Below the pieces are notes generated by a model. It saw only the letters and a list, made by a program, of their open reading frames with translations, had not been told where the DNA came from and searched no databases. From CAZLYF01 sp964586835 (lineage in GTDB: Bacteria > Bacillota > Clostridia > Christensenellales > Aristaeellaceae), in assembly GCA_964586835.1 (NCBI GenBank), contig CAZPIC010000017.1, positions 1 to 45,399 on the forward strand: DNA of 45,399 bases, written 5' to 3'. Below are positions 1 to 6,717 of this stretch, piece after piece (the stretch's first letter is position 1; every line of letters begins with the position of its first letter). The translations under genes and the position numbers were made by a program.

Positions 1-59
1 TCTTTTGACAATTCGCATTAGCAACGACAGCAGAGGGCCAGCTGTTGCCGCTTGTTGTC

Positions 60-205
60 AGCCTCCTGACGCCGGCTGTTGCTGGCCTTTATCTCGGCAC
101 TTTCTGGCAATCAGCTCCGGTAAGTTAGTGACAGTATAGCTCAGCAATTGACTGGCAATAGAGCTCGGCAAAGACAGTCAATCCTCCGAGAGATCACAAT
201 TTTGC
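60..205 (+). pseudogene. Decayed transposase remnant (left inverted copy)
   Basis: Bases 112-158 match the reverse complement of 2761-2807 at about 41 of 47 positions by eye, and weaker similarity runs on both sides. In the plus frame this copy reads AIDWQ (144-158), then a TAG stop, then AKTVN (168-182). The right-hand copy reads AIDWQRGLAKTVTN in the same alignment. It is therefore a broken, inverted copy of the transposase tail at the other end of the 2.6-kb segment. No intact transposase is present. The rest of 1-239 holds nothing I can identify except the ribosome site of the next gene. Confidence 0.5.
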
Positions 206-239
206 TTCCCGGTTTTATCAGAAAGGAGGAGGGTACGAT

Positions 240-578
240 ATGGCCACGACCTGTGAGGTTGTCCAGTACGTCGCTGAAAGGCTGTCGTGCGCGGGTCGGA
301 TCCGGTACCGGAAGATGTTCGGTGAGTACATGGTGTATGTCAATGAAAAGCCGCTCGTTCTCGTCTGCGATAACACGGCGTACGTCAAGATCCTGCCCTG
401 CTTGGAGGGCCTGATGGCGGGCGCTGAGCGCGGATTTCCCTATGCCGGCGCGAAAGAGCACTATGTCTTTGACTTTGAAGATAGGGAGCTGGCCGAGCGG
501 GTCCTTTCGGAACTGGACAAGGACACCCGGGCGCCTAAGGCGCATAAAAGGAAACAGGCTGGGGTGGAAAGAGGATGA
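240..578 (+). CDS. TfoX N-terminal domain protein
   Basis: A 112-residue protein that is essentially only the TfoX/Sxy N-terminal domain. The visible family pattern is RKMFGEYMVYVNEKP near residues 24-38, followed by LVCDNTAYVKI and a late PYAGAKEHY segment. The start is supported by a strong AAAGGAGGAGG ribosome site about 7 bases before ATG 240. In Proteobacteria full-length TfoX/Sxy controls competence; stand-alone N-terminal domain proteins are common in Firmicutes and have no settled role, so no competence function is claimed. The lysine/arginine-rich tail (about residues 95-112) could touch nucleic acid. The gene sits between two inverted transposase remnants together with the RCC1-repeat gene, which suggests acquired DNA. 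Confidence 0.8.
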   Translation: MATTCEVVQYVAERLSCAGRIRYRKMFGEYMVYVNEKPLVLVCDNTAYVKILPCLEGLMAGAERGFPYAGAKEHYVFDFEDRELAERVLSELDKDTRAPKAHKRKQAGVERG

Positions 579-653
579 CCCCTTGCCTGGATCCGCTTTC
601 TGCTATACGCATCGACGCGGAGACGCGCGCCGATTCCGGAGGAGGTTCGATGT

Positions 654-2576
654 ATGAAGCAGTCAATAGCAATCCTTGTTCTGATGGGGGCGCTCCTTGC
701 CCCATTGGCAATACCCCATGTTTACCTGGCGGAATCCGATATAATGCCCCTGTCTCGCCTCAAGGATGTCTCCGCGGGAACATATCACACAGTTGGGCTT
801 AAGGACGACGGCACCGTACTCTCCACAGGAGACAACACCTTCGGCCAACGCAACGTGAAGGCTTGGACAGACATCGTCGCGGTGGCTGCGGGAGACAGTC
901 ACACAGTCGGTCTGACGAGAGAGGGCAGGGTGCTCGCGGCTGGGATCAACGAATACGGGCAATGCGACGTGGACGGCTGGACGGACATCATTGCCGTGTC
1001 CGCAAGCGACTACACGACGCTTGGACTCAGGAAAGACGGGACGGTTATCGCGGTGGGCGACAACAGCTTTGGCCAGTGCGACGTTGGCGACTGGACAGGG
1101 ATCATCGCAATCTCCGCCGGCCCTTGGCATTCGGTTGGCCTGAGAAGTGACGGGACGGTCGTTGCAGCAGGCGACAACGAATACCATCAGGGCAATCTGG
1201 ACAGATGGACGGAGATTGTTGGTATTTCCGCCGGAGACTACCACACGGTCGGATTAAAAAGCGACGGCACAGCCGTCGCCCAGGGATATAATGCGGACGG
1301 CCGCTGTGACGTCAAGCTGTGGGAGAACCTTGTCAGAGTCGCAGCCGGCGGGTATCACACGGTAGGACTCAGGCGGGACGGCACGGTTGTCGCAATCGGG
1401 GCTAACCCGGATGGGCGCTGCGACGTCGACGGCTGGACGGATATCGCAGAGATTTCCGCAGGCAGATGGCACACGGTCGGCGTGAGCACGAACGGGAAAG
1501 CCGTGGCGGTCGGATTCAACGAAGACGGGCAATGCGATGTGCAGAGCTGGCTGGAACCAGCATTCGCTGTCCCTTCCGCTTCCTCCGCTCTGAGCGTTCC
1601 CGCGACGCTCCCTCCTGTTAACCTGGTTACGGAAAACTCGCCCGCGCTGACAGCGGACATGACGCCTGCAGTTGAGGATCCGGTCTTCGAGTCGCCGCTC
1701 AATGGTTCCTATAGCAATACCTTCGAGGTGCTAAGTGCGACCGAAGAGGGGAAAACAGACGCAGCCTACGCAGGGATGATTGGTCAGGAACATACCACAG
1801 ACAGCATGATCACCATGACAAGTGAATCTGTCGGGATGATGGTCTTTTTAGGAGATTCAGAGGTTTTAAACGGCATGCCGCTCACCCTGCACGACGGCGT
1901 ATTCAACGCGGGATACACGGACGCGGTGAGCGGGATCGAAGCCAGCTACACAGGTACACTCAGTCGGAAGAACGGCCAGGTAACGATCAGCGGGGAATAC
2001 AGAACCGCATACCCTGACGCGAACTCGGGGAGCAGGGTCGAGATCTCCGGCCTCTGGACGGCCATATCCACCCGGGAAGCCGTGTCGGGCGATTTGGATA
2101 CAGCAAAGGCGAAAGCCGACGTCACAAACGAAGACCTCCAGGGCGGGTGGAGCGGCAGAGCCTATTTCGCCCGTATAGAGAACCTCGAGCAGGTCGATGG
2201 CTTCCCCCAGGGGGAGAAGGAGGACCTGCTGAGCATGATTGGGATGGAGTTTTCGATGAGGGCGTCCTTTGAGGAGGAAGGCTTGTCGCTGGCGATGTAC
2301 GAGGAGGGACAAAGTGAGAGCCTGGCTGACAGGGTTCCCTTCAGTCTGAAAGGCGGCGTCCTCACGGCTACAGTTGATCAGGACGAGAGCACGACCAGGA
2401 TGTCGGGCGTGATCTTCCTGAAACGTACCCGCTTGGCAATGACAGGGGTGGTCGAGATTCAGCTGAGCCCGCCCAATCACGAAGACGTCGCGCTGACGCT
2501 TGTCATAAAAATGGACCTGACGAAAGAGGTCACCAGCATGGGAGTGCCCTCCTTCAAAACCAATCGAACGGCTTGA
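654..2576 (+). CDS. Secreted RCC1-repeat protein
   Basis: A 640-residue protein with an N-terminal signal peptide (hydrophobic residues about 5-22). Residues about 40-305 form seven consecutive RCC1-type repeats of about 38 residues, each shaped like 'AGxxHTVGLxxDGTVxAxGxNxxGQCDVxxWxDI', enough for a seven-bladed beta propeller. A proline/serine/threonine-rich linker (about 310-345) leads to a beta-rich C-terminal region (about 345-640) that I do not recognise. The start is ATG 654, 8 bases after GGAGGAGG; another ATG at 650 is in the wrong frame. RCC1 propellers usually bind proteins; in secreted bacterial proteins a surface or adhesive role is likely but not shown. It follows the TfoX-domain gene on the same strand and may be co-transcribed with it. 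Confidence 0.85.
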   Translation: MKQSIAILVLMGALLAPLAIPHVYLAESDIMPLSRLKDVSAGTYHTVGLKDDGTVLSTGDNTFGQRNVKAWTDIVAVAAGDSHTVGLTREGRVLAAGINEYGQCDVDGWTDIIAVSASDYTTLGLRKDGTVIAVGDNSFGQCDVGDWTGIIAISAGPWHSVGLRSDGTVVAAGDNEYHQGNLDRWTEIVGISAGDYHTVGLKSDGTAVAQGYNADGRCDVKLWENLVRVAAGGYHTVGLRRDGTVVAIGANPDGRCDVDGWTDIAEISAGRWHTVGVSTNGKAVAVGFNEDGQCDVQSWLEPAFAVPSASSALSVPATLPPVNLVTENSPALTADMTPAVEDPVFESPLNGSYSNTFEVLSATEEGKTDAAYAGMIGQEHTTDSMITMTSESVGMMVFLGDSEVLNGMPLTLHDGVFNAGYTDAVSGIEASYTGTLSRKNGQVTISGEYRTAYPDANSGSRVEISGLWTAISTREAVSGDLDTAKAKADVTNEDLQGGWSGRAYFARIENLEQVDGFPQGEKEDLLSMIGMEFSMRASFEEEGLSLAMYEEGQSESLADRVPFSLKGGVLTATVDQDESTTRMSGVIFLKRTRLAMTGVVEIQLSPPNHEDVALTLVIKMDLTKEVTSMGVPSFKTNRTA

Positions 2577-2620
2577 AGGCCCAGCGCCGAAAACGAAAGC
2601 CGGTTCGCGTTGATTGTCAT

Positions 2621-2880
2621 AGAGGGATGCTCATGGGGTTGGGATCAAAGCCGCGTTTGGATTCCTGTATGAAGTTCTCCACCTGGCCCTGGTTGCAGTG
2701 AAATCGGATCAGGGACTCGGATGGAATCTCCCTGTTGGTCACTGTTTTTGCCAGACCCCGTTGCCAGTCAATTGCTGAGCGAAACTGTCACGAGCTTACC
2801 GGAACAGATTGCCGGAAAGTGCTGAGATCATTTGCCCTATAGCAGCCAAGATGAAAGCCAGCACCCGCCAGTCGCCACTC
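2621..2880 (-). pseudogene. Decayed DDE transposase tail (right inverted copy)
   Basis: Reading leftward from about 2786, one frame gives an uninterrupted stretch containing AIDWQRGLAKTVTNREIP, then IRFHCNQGQVENFIQESK, GFDPNP and a stop at 2621. The segment H-x2-Q-x3-E-x6-K is a slightly altered form of the Y(2)R(3)E(6)K signature of IS4/IS1380-type transposases, where E is the catalytic glutamate. Everything before about 2786 is interrupted by stops, so only the C-terminal part survives. Bases 2737-2880 also match, inverted, the remnant at 60-205. The interval 2881-3330 holds no convincing gene. Confidence 0.65.
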
Positions 2881-3315
2881 TTGTCCCGGCACTTGCGGTC
2901 TAGGCGGTCCCATGGTTTCAACGCAGGCCAGCAGTACGGACAGCCATGTTGCTCCATTTTCGTGATGATAAACGGTCGCCGCTCTTTTCTTGAATGGCAA
3001 GATGCGATACATGGACCATGTGGTGCTTTTTGGCCCTCAGAGAGTTCTTAGTTTGGATCTAAGAGCAACCCTCTCTGGGGGTTACCTATTGTACGGGTTT
3101 GTTGCCACCAGCAATGATATCCGGAAAGTTAATGACCAGCTGATCCGGTGACTTTCAGACGCTCTATTGCGGACTTAACAATCAATACCGTTAAGTCCGT
3201 TGCAGATATAGGGAATTCCAAAACAACACATAGGACCCCAGGGCTTAGATTTCGCGGTGGATAGAAACTCCGCCCTATCGCGGATATCAGAAACATTTGC
3301 ATCAGGCGCATGCAA

Positions 3316-3350
3316 CGTCTAACAAATTTGTGTGGCTTGTCGTCTAACAG
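3316..3350 (+). promoter_or_regulatory. Possible ECF-type promoter elements (CGTCTAACA twice)
   Basis: The nonamer CGTCTAACA occurs at 3316-3324 and again at 3341-3349, just upstream of the sigma-factor gene. CGTC is the usual core of ECF sigma -10 elements, so an autoregulated promoter is possible. I do not see a TGAAAC/TGCAAC element at the normal 16-17 base distance: a TGCAAC lies at 3311-3316 but overlaps the first copy and is too far from the second. The call is therefore tentative. Confidence 0.25.
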
Positions 3351-3370
3351 GTGAAGGGGGTGAGAGACAC

Positions 3371-3883
3371 ATGGTCGGTGCTTGTGGCCAGAGTAACGAT
3401 ATGGTGGTGTGGCTTGAGAGTATTGTGGAAAGGTACGAAGAGCCGCTTAAACGCATGTGCTTCCTCTACCTCCGTGATTTGTCTCTGGCAGAGGACGCGG
3501 TGCAGGAAACCTTTCTCAAGGCATATCAGAGTATCGGGAGTTTCCGCAAAGAGAGCAGCGTGGAAACCTGGCTGATGCGTATCGCCATCAACACTTGCAA
3601 GGATATGCGCAAGTCCGCCTGGTTCCGGTATGTGCAGAGGTCTGTGACCCCGGACGACCTCCCCGAGCCCGCTCAGCCTTTCAATGAGGAGGACACCCTC
3701 ATCACAATCGAAGTGATGAGGCTTCCCCGGAAGCTGATGGAAGCGGTGCTGCTCTATCACTATCAGAGAATGACAGTGTATGAGGCAGCGCAAGTGCTTG
3801 GCATCACCGCCCCTTCTGTTTCCGCAAGACTTAAAAAAGCCCATGGCAAGCTTCGCAGCGTGCTGGAAGGAGAGCGTTTATGA
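3371..3883 (+). CDS. ECF-type RNA polymerase sigma factor
   Basis: A 170-residue sigma-70 family protein with only regions 2 and 4, the ECF architecture. Region 2 is at about residues 20-85, with the core-binding segment DLSLAEDAVQETFLKAYQSI and the motif TWLMRIAINTCKD. Region 4 is at about 110-165, with a helix-turn-helix around MTVYEAAQVLGITAPSVSAR. I chose ATG 3371 because AAGGGGGTGAG lies just in front of it; the frame stays open upstream to 3332 but has no ribosome site there. The stop overlaps the next start by 4 bases (ATGA), so the two genes are translationally coupled. That is the classic arrangement of an ECF sigma factor and its membrane anti-sigma factor. Which signal it answers is not visible. 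Confidence 0.92.
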   Translation: MVGACGQSNDMVVWLESIVERYEEPLKRMCFLYLRDLSLAEDAVQETFLKAYQSIGSFRKESSVETWLMRIAINTCKDMRKSAWFRYVQRSVTPDDLPEPAQPFNEEDTLITIEVMRLPRKLMEAVLLYHYQRMTVYEAAQVLGITAPSVSARLKKAHGKLRSVLEGERL

Positions 3884-5142
3884 ACCGACAAGACAGAATC
3901 AGACATAGCTTGGACGCCAGGCTTTCCGGCATCAAGGCCAGTCAGAATACCGCCCGGAAGGTGTTGGCGAAGGCACAGGAAAAGGAGAAACCCATGAAAA
4001 GGAAGATGACTCTTGCATTGGCGCTCACGCTGGTGCTGTTGGTAGGAGTGGCATTGGCAGCGGGCCTGAACGTGTTTGGCTTGTTCAAAGATGACGAACA
4101 AAAAGGCAAGCAGTTGGCTCAGTTGGCCGAGGTGGCTCAAACCTACGCTCAGACCACAAGCATCCCGCCTCAGGGACAGCCAGAGGAGCCCCCCCAGGAT
4201 GACTACCAAAAATTGATCGCCTATCAGAAAACCCGGTTGTTTGACTTCACGTTGGAGCAAGCCTACGCTGATGACAGGATGCTTTACATGACCTATACGC
4301 TAAAGGGAATAGAGCAGAGGGTGGATTTTCACGAGGGCATACCCAGCGGGGATTTTGAGTGGTGGCGGGAGGCACGGGGCAAACGCTGGCAGGATGAGCG
4401 CATATTTGGTGATGCCGCGCAAAATCAGATGATTTCTGACCATCTGAATCAAACCGGCAGTCACTATGTCACCATGGACACCGCAGGGCTGGGCGACGGC
4501 GCGACACTTTCAGATGGAACCATCTTATCCATCCAGGACAGCAAGAGTATAGCGCTTGATTACGAAAGCGTGCAGGGATTCATGGCCTGCCAGATCCCGG
4601 AGGGCGTGCAGCAGGATCAACCCCTGGAGGTGGAGCTGGTCATTCTCTATGGCACCCAGGTCGTGTACCAGGATGAGCTTGGCTACAAGGAAGCCTATGT
4701 GGCAAACCCCGCAAACCGCGGCATCCAGCGCATCCGCTTCACCATCCAGCGCAATGGTACAACCACCTCCCAATCAGGCGAAATTGCTTATCAGGCTGAA
4801 ACGGAAGGGGGCAGCTACACCGCCCGGGCGCAGGTCTTCCTATCTCCTGTGAACGTGCAGGGAACCGTCACCATCACAGCATCCCAGGCCTGGGTTGACT
4901 CCTGGCATGTGGCCAATGCCACGATGGATGAGGGCACGGGTACTGTGGACCGCATCTTTGACTATACCTTGGCTGCGGGCGACAAGACTTACCCCAACAA
5001 AGACGGCGCCATCTCCCTTAATGATAATGGAGACATCGTGATTGGCTTAAACTTTGACGCGCCGGAGGGCGGCCAAATGCTGACCCTGCACCCCGTCTAC
5101 CGGGATCATGAGGCGCTTGAGGAAGCTGTCATTCTTAAATGA
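3880..5142 (+). CDS. Membrane-anchored probable anti-sigma factor
   Basis: A 420-residue protein coupled to the ECF sigma gene by a 4-base overlap. It has a short charged N-terminal cytoplasmic segment (1-42, with several Lys/Arg), one membrane helix (about 43-64, ALALTLVLLVGVALAAGL), a proline/glutamine-rich linker (about 88-110), and a large extracytoplasmic beta-rich domain. This layout matches the DUF4179-like and RsgI-like proteins that accompany Firmicutes ECF sigma factors. The anti-sigma role is inferred from position and topology, not from a recognised anti-sigma motif. A strong terminator follows 16 bases after the stop, so these two genes form a closed unit. Confidence 0.75.
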   Translation: MNRQDRIRHSLDARLSGIKASQNTARKVLAKAQEKEKPMKRKMTLALALTLVLLVGVALAAGLNVFGLFKDDEQKGKQLAQLAEVAQTYAQTTSIPPQGQPEEPPQDDYQKLIAYQKTRLFDFTLEQAYADDRMLYMTYTLKGIEQRVDFHEGIPSGDFEWWREARGKRWQDERIFGDAAQNQMISDHLNQTGSHYVTMDTAGLGDGATLSDGTILSIQDSKSIALDYESVQGFMACQIPEGVQQDQPLEVELVILYGTQVVYQDELGYKEAYVANPANRGIQRIRFTIQRNGTTTSQSGEIAYQAETEGGSYTARAQVFLSPVNVQGTVTITASQAWVDSWHVANATMDEGTGTVDRIFDYTLAAGDKTYPNKDGAISLNDNGDIVIGLNFDAPEGGQMLTLHPVYRDHEALEEAVILK

Positions 5143-5157
5143 CCTATCATCCCAACC

Positions 5158-5192
5158 GAGGCTATCGCAACTCTGATAGCCTCGATTTTTTC
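5158..5192 (+). terminator. Rho-independent terminator of the sigma/anti-sigma unit
   Basis: A perfect 9-bp stem, GAGGCTATC (5158-5166) with GATAGCCTC (5175-5183), has an 8-base loop and is followed by ATTTTTTCT. It lies immediately after the anti-sigma gene. Confidence 0.9.
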
Positions 5193-5324
5193 TGTGCGCT
5201 TTAGCACACAAAGACACCAGCAGCGCTGGTGGAGATATAAAGCGTTCGCTATCAGAGACCTCCTTTGCTACAATCGAAGTGGTCTGGTGACCGTATCGAA
5301 AGTAAAGGAAGTTTGTCATCGTGG

Positions 5325-5520
5325 GTGAATGAAAGTAAAAGTTTCCCACACGCCAAATAGAACTGCAAACACCATATAGGATTCGAATCCAAGCATCGTC
5401 GGCAGATCATATATGGGAAAATAATCAGACAGTTGTGCGAAATGAAACAGGTGGGAATACACGAAACAGAGGCATGCCCAGACCATATTCACCTGCTGGT
5501 GAGTATTCCATGTATATTCC
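5325..5520 (+). pseudogene. tnpA: IS200/IS605 tnpA, 5' fragment (decayed)
   Basis: The plus frame through 5361 reads NCKHHIGFESKHRRQIIYGK, then IIRQLCEMKQVGIHETEACP, then DHIHLLVSIP. This is a clear match to the first half of Y1 transposases of IS200/IS605 elements, including the HUH-type histidines in DHIHLLV. A TAG at 5358-5360 stands where family members have Trp before NCK, and several codons after IIYGK are missing. Similarity ends near 5512. The matching second half lies about 780 bases downstream. The fragment cannot make an active protein: the stop is early and the catalytic Tyr half is absent. Confidence 0.75.
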
Positions 5521-6290
5521 GGCGTGAAAGCCCCACGTGCACGGGGAAATAGCATCGTGACCACGGCACTTTTGCACCACCGTCATGGATGACGGCGCCA
5601 CATCCACATCATGGCAACAGCATGCGAATGCGTGACAACCATTCTCAAGAGGGGTCACAGGGTTGGATATCGAGAAAATATAAGGCTGGCCGGCTTCAAG
5701 CACAGTCAGCGTACGATGGCATCAAGCGTTGGCAGCTTTCGACACACCGTCAAGGTTCCATCGTCGAGCGTATCGCTACTAACGTAGGTCCCACAGAATC
5801 ATTCAACCCAGGGCTCAACAAACTTCATTCTCTCGCTGTTTCGCTCCAAATAGTGGGAACCCTATATCGTCCAGAAAAAAGCGGCTTCACGTCAAAGTCG
5901 CCTTTGGAGCAAAGTGGCCTTTTTCAAAGAATGCATTTGTTCGGCGTTTGCGTATACACGGAAATGGAAGAAGTTGAGGCGGGGGCTCTGCCCCCATACC
6001 CCTGGATTTACCGCATTGGTTTTTCTGAGAGAGTGATGCCGGACGCTGAAGGGCTTTCGAACAAAGGAAAAATAGTAGTACCGGCACGGCACCACTCCCT
6101 CGCAAAACCTCACGAACCGCTCAGGGAGCTCTCTAGCATTTTCTTATCCCGCGCATGAATAAAAGCACCCTGAGGGTATCATGTGAGATGAGAGATGGGA
6201 ATGATGGTGGTGACGCTATTCTCCGTTAAGGCGGTACTATTTTCCTGTGACGGTGGCTCCAAACCGCCGTGCAAGTGGGGCTGAAGTAGT
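5521..6290. other. Non-coding insert between the two tnpA halves
   Basis: About 770 bases without a convincing gene. Open frames here (for example 5589-6158) have no family resemblance and unnatural composition. A GC-rich palindrome GGGGGCTCTGCCCCC lies at about 5980-5994. The segment starts at ATGTATATTCC (about 5510-5520) and ends at ATGTACATTCC (about 6294-6304), a near-identical 11-base direct repeat that could mark an insertion. Confidence 0.4.
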
Positions 6291-6575
6291 GTGATGTACA
6301 TTCCACCGAGTCTAAGCGTATCGCAGTCCATGGGACACCTAAAAGGAAAAAGCTTGCTGATGATATTCGATCATCACGCAAATCGGAAGTACAAGTACAG
6401 CAATCGTTACTTCTGGTGTCGGGGATACTATGTTGACACTGTTGGAAGAAACAGGGAGCGGGTTGCACAATATATCAGGACACAATTGCAGTCCGATATA
6501 TCAGGGGATCAATTGTCATTTAGGGAGTACATTGACCCGTTTACGGGTAGCAAGTCGAAGAAGGCATATAAATAG
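6282..6575 (+). pseudogene. tnpA: IS200/IS605 tnpA, 3' fragment
   Basis: The frame from GTG 6291 encodes 94 residues that match the second half of IS200/IS605 TnpA: IPPSLSVSQSMGHLKGKS, then FDHHANRKYKYSNRYFWC, RGYYVDTVGRN (which contains the catalytic Tyr region) and DPFTGSK at the end. The N-terminal half, with the HUH histidines, is missing here and appears instead at 5325-5520. A stop (TGA 6282-6284) closes the frame upstream. The C-terminal end is intact and is followed by the usual element end with hairpins. Confidence 0.85.
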
Positions 6576-6696
6576 GCCGCTTTTGCAGCGGCCTGAGAAA
6601 AAGATGCGGTTGCCAGCTGATTCAATGCGTCTTCAGACGCGGCCATAGAATTGCCTTGAAGGCCTTGTGCAAACCACCGGCTAAGCCGGTGGTTTT
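6575..6696 (+). repeat. IS200/IS605 right-end hairpins
   Basis: Two perfect stems follow the tnpA stop: AGGCCGC/GCGGCCT (6575-6581 and 6589-6595), and ACCACCGG/CCGGTGGT (6673-6680 and 6686-6693) followed by TTTT. The second resembles the subterminal hairpin recognised at the right end of IS200/IS605 elements. It may also act as a terminator in the plus direction, facing the end of the ispH gene. Confidence 0.6.
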
Positions 6697-6717
6697 GATG
6701 CTAGCGAGGCTCAAGCC

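Noticed and set aside
5316..5564. An 82-codon minus-strand frame that looks like a membrane protein
   Set aside because: It is antisense to the tnpA 5' fragment, which is clearly recognisable on the plus strand.
5589..6158. A 189-codon plus-strand frame
   Set aside because: No family resemblance, no good ribosome site, and it lies in the segment between the two tnpA halves.
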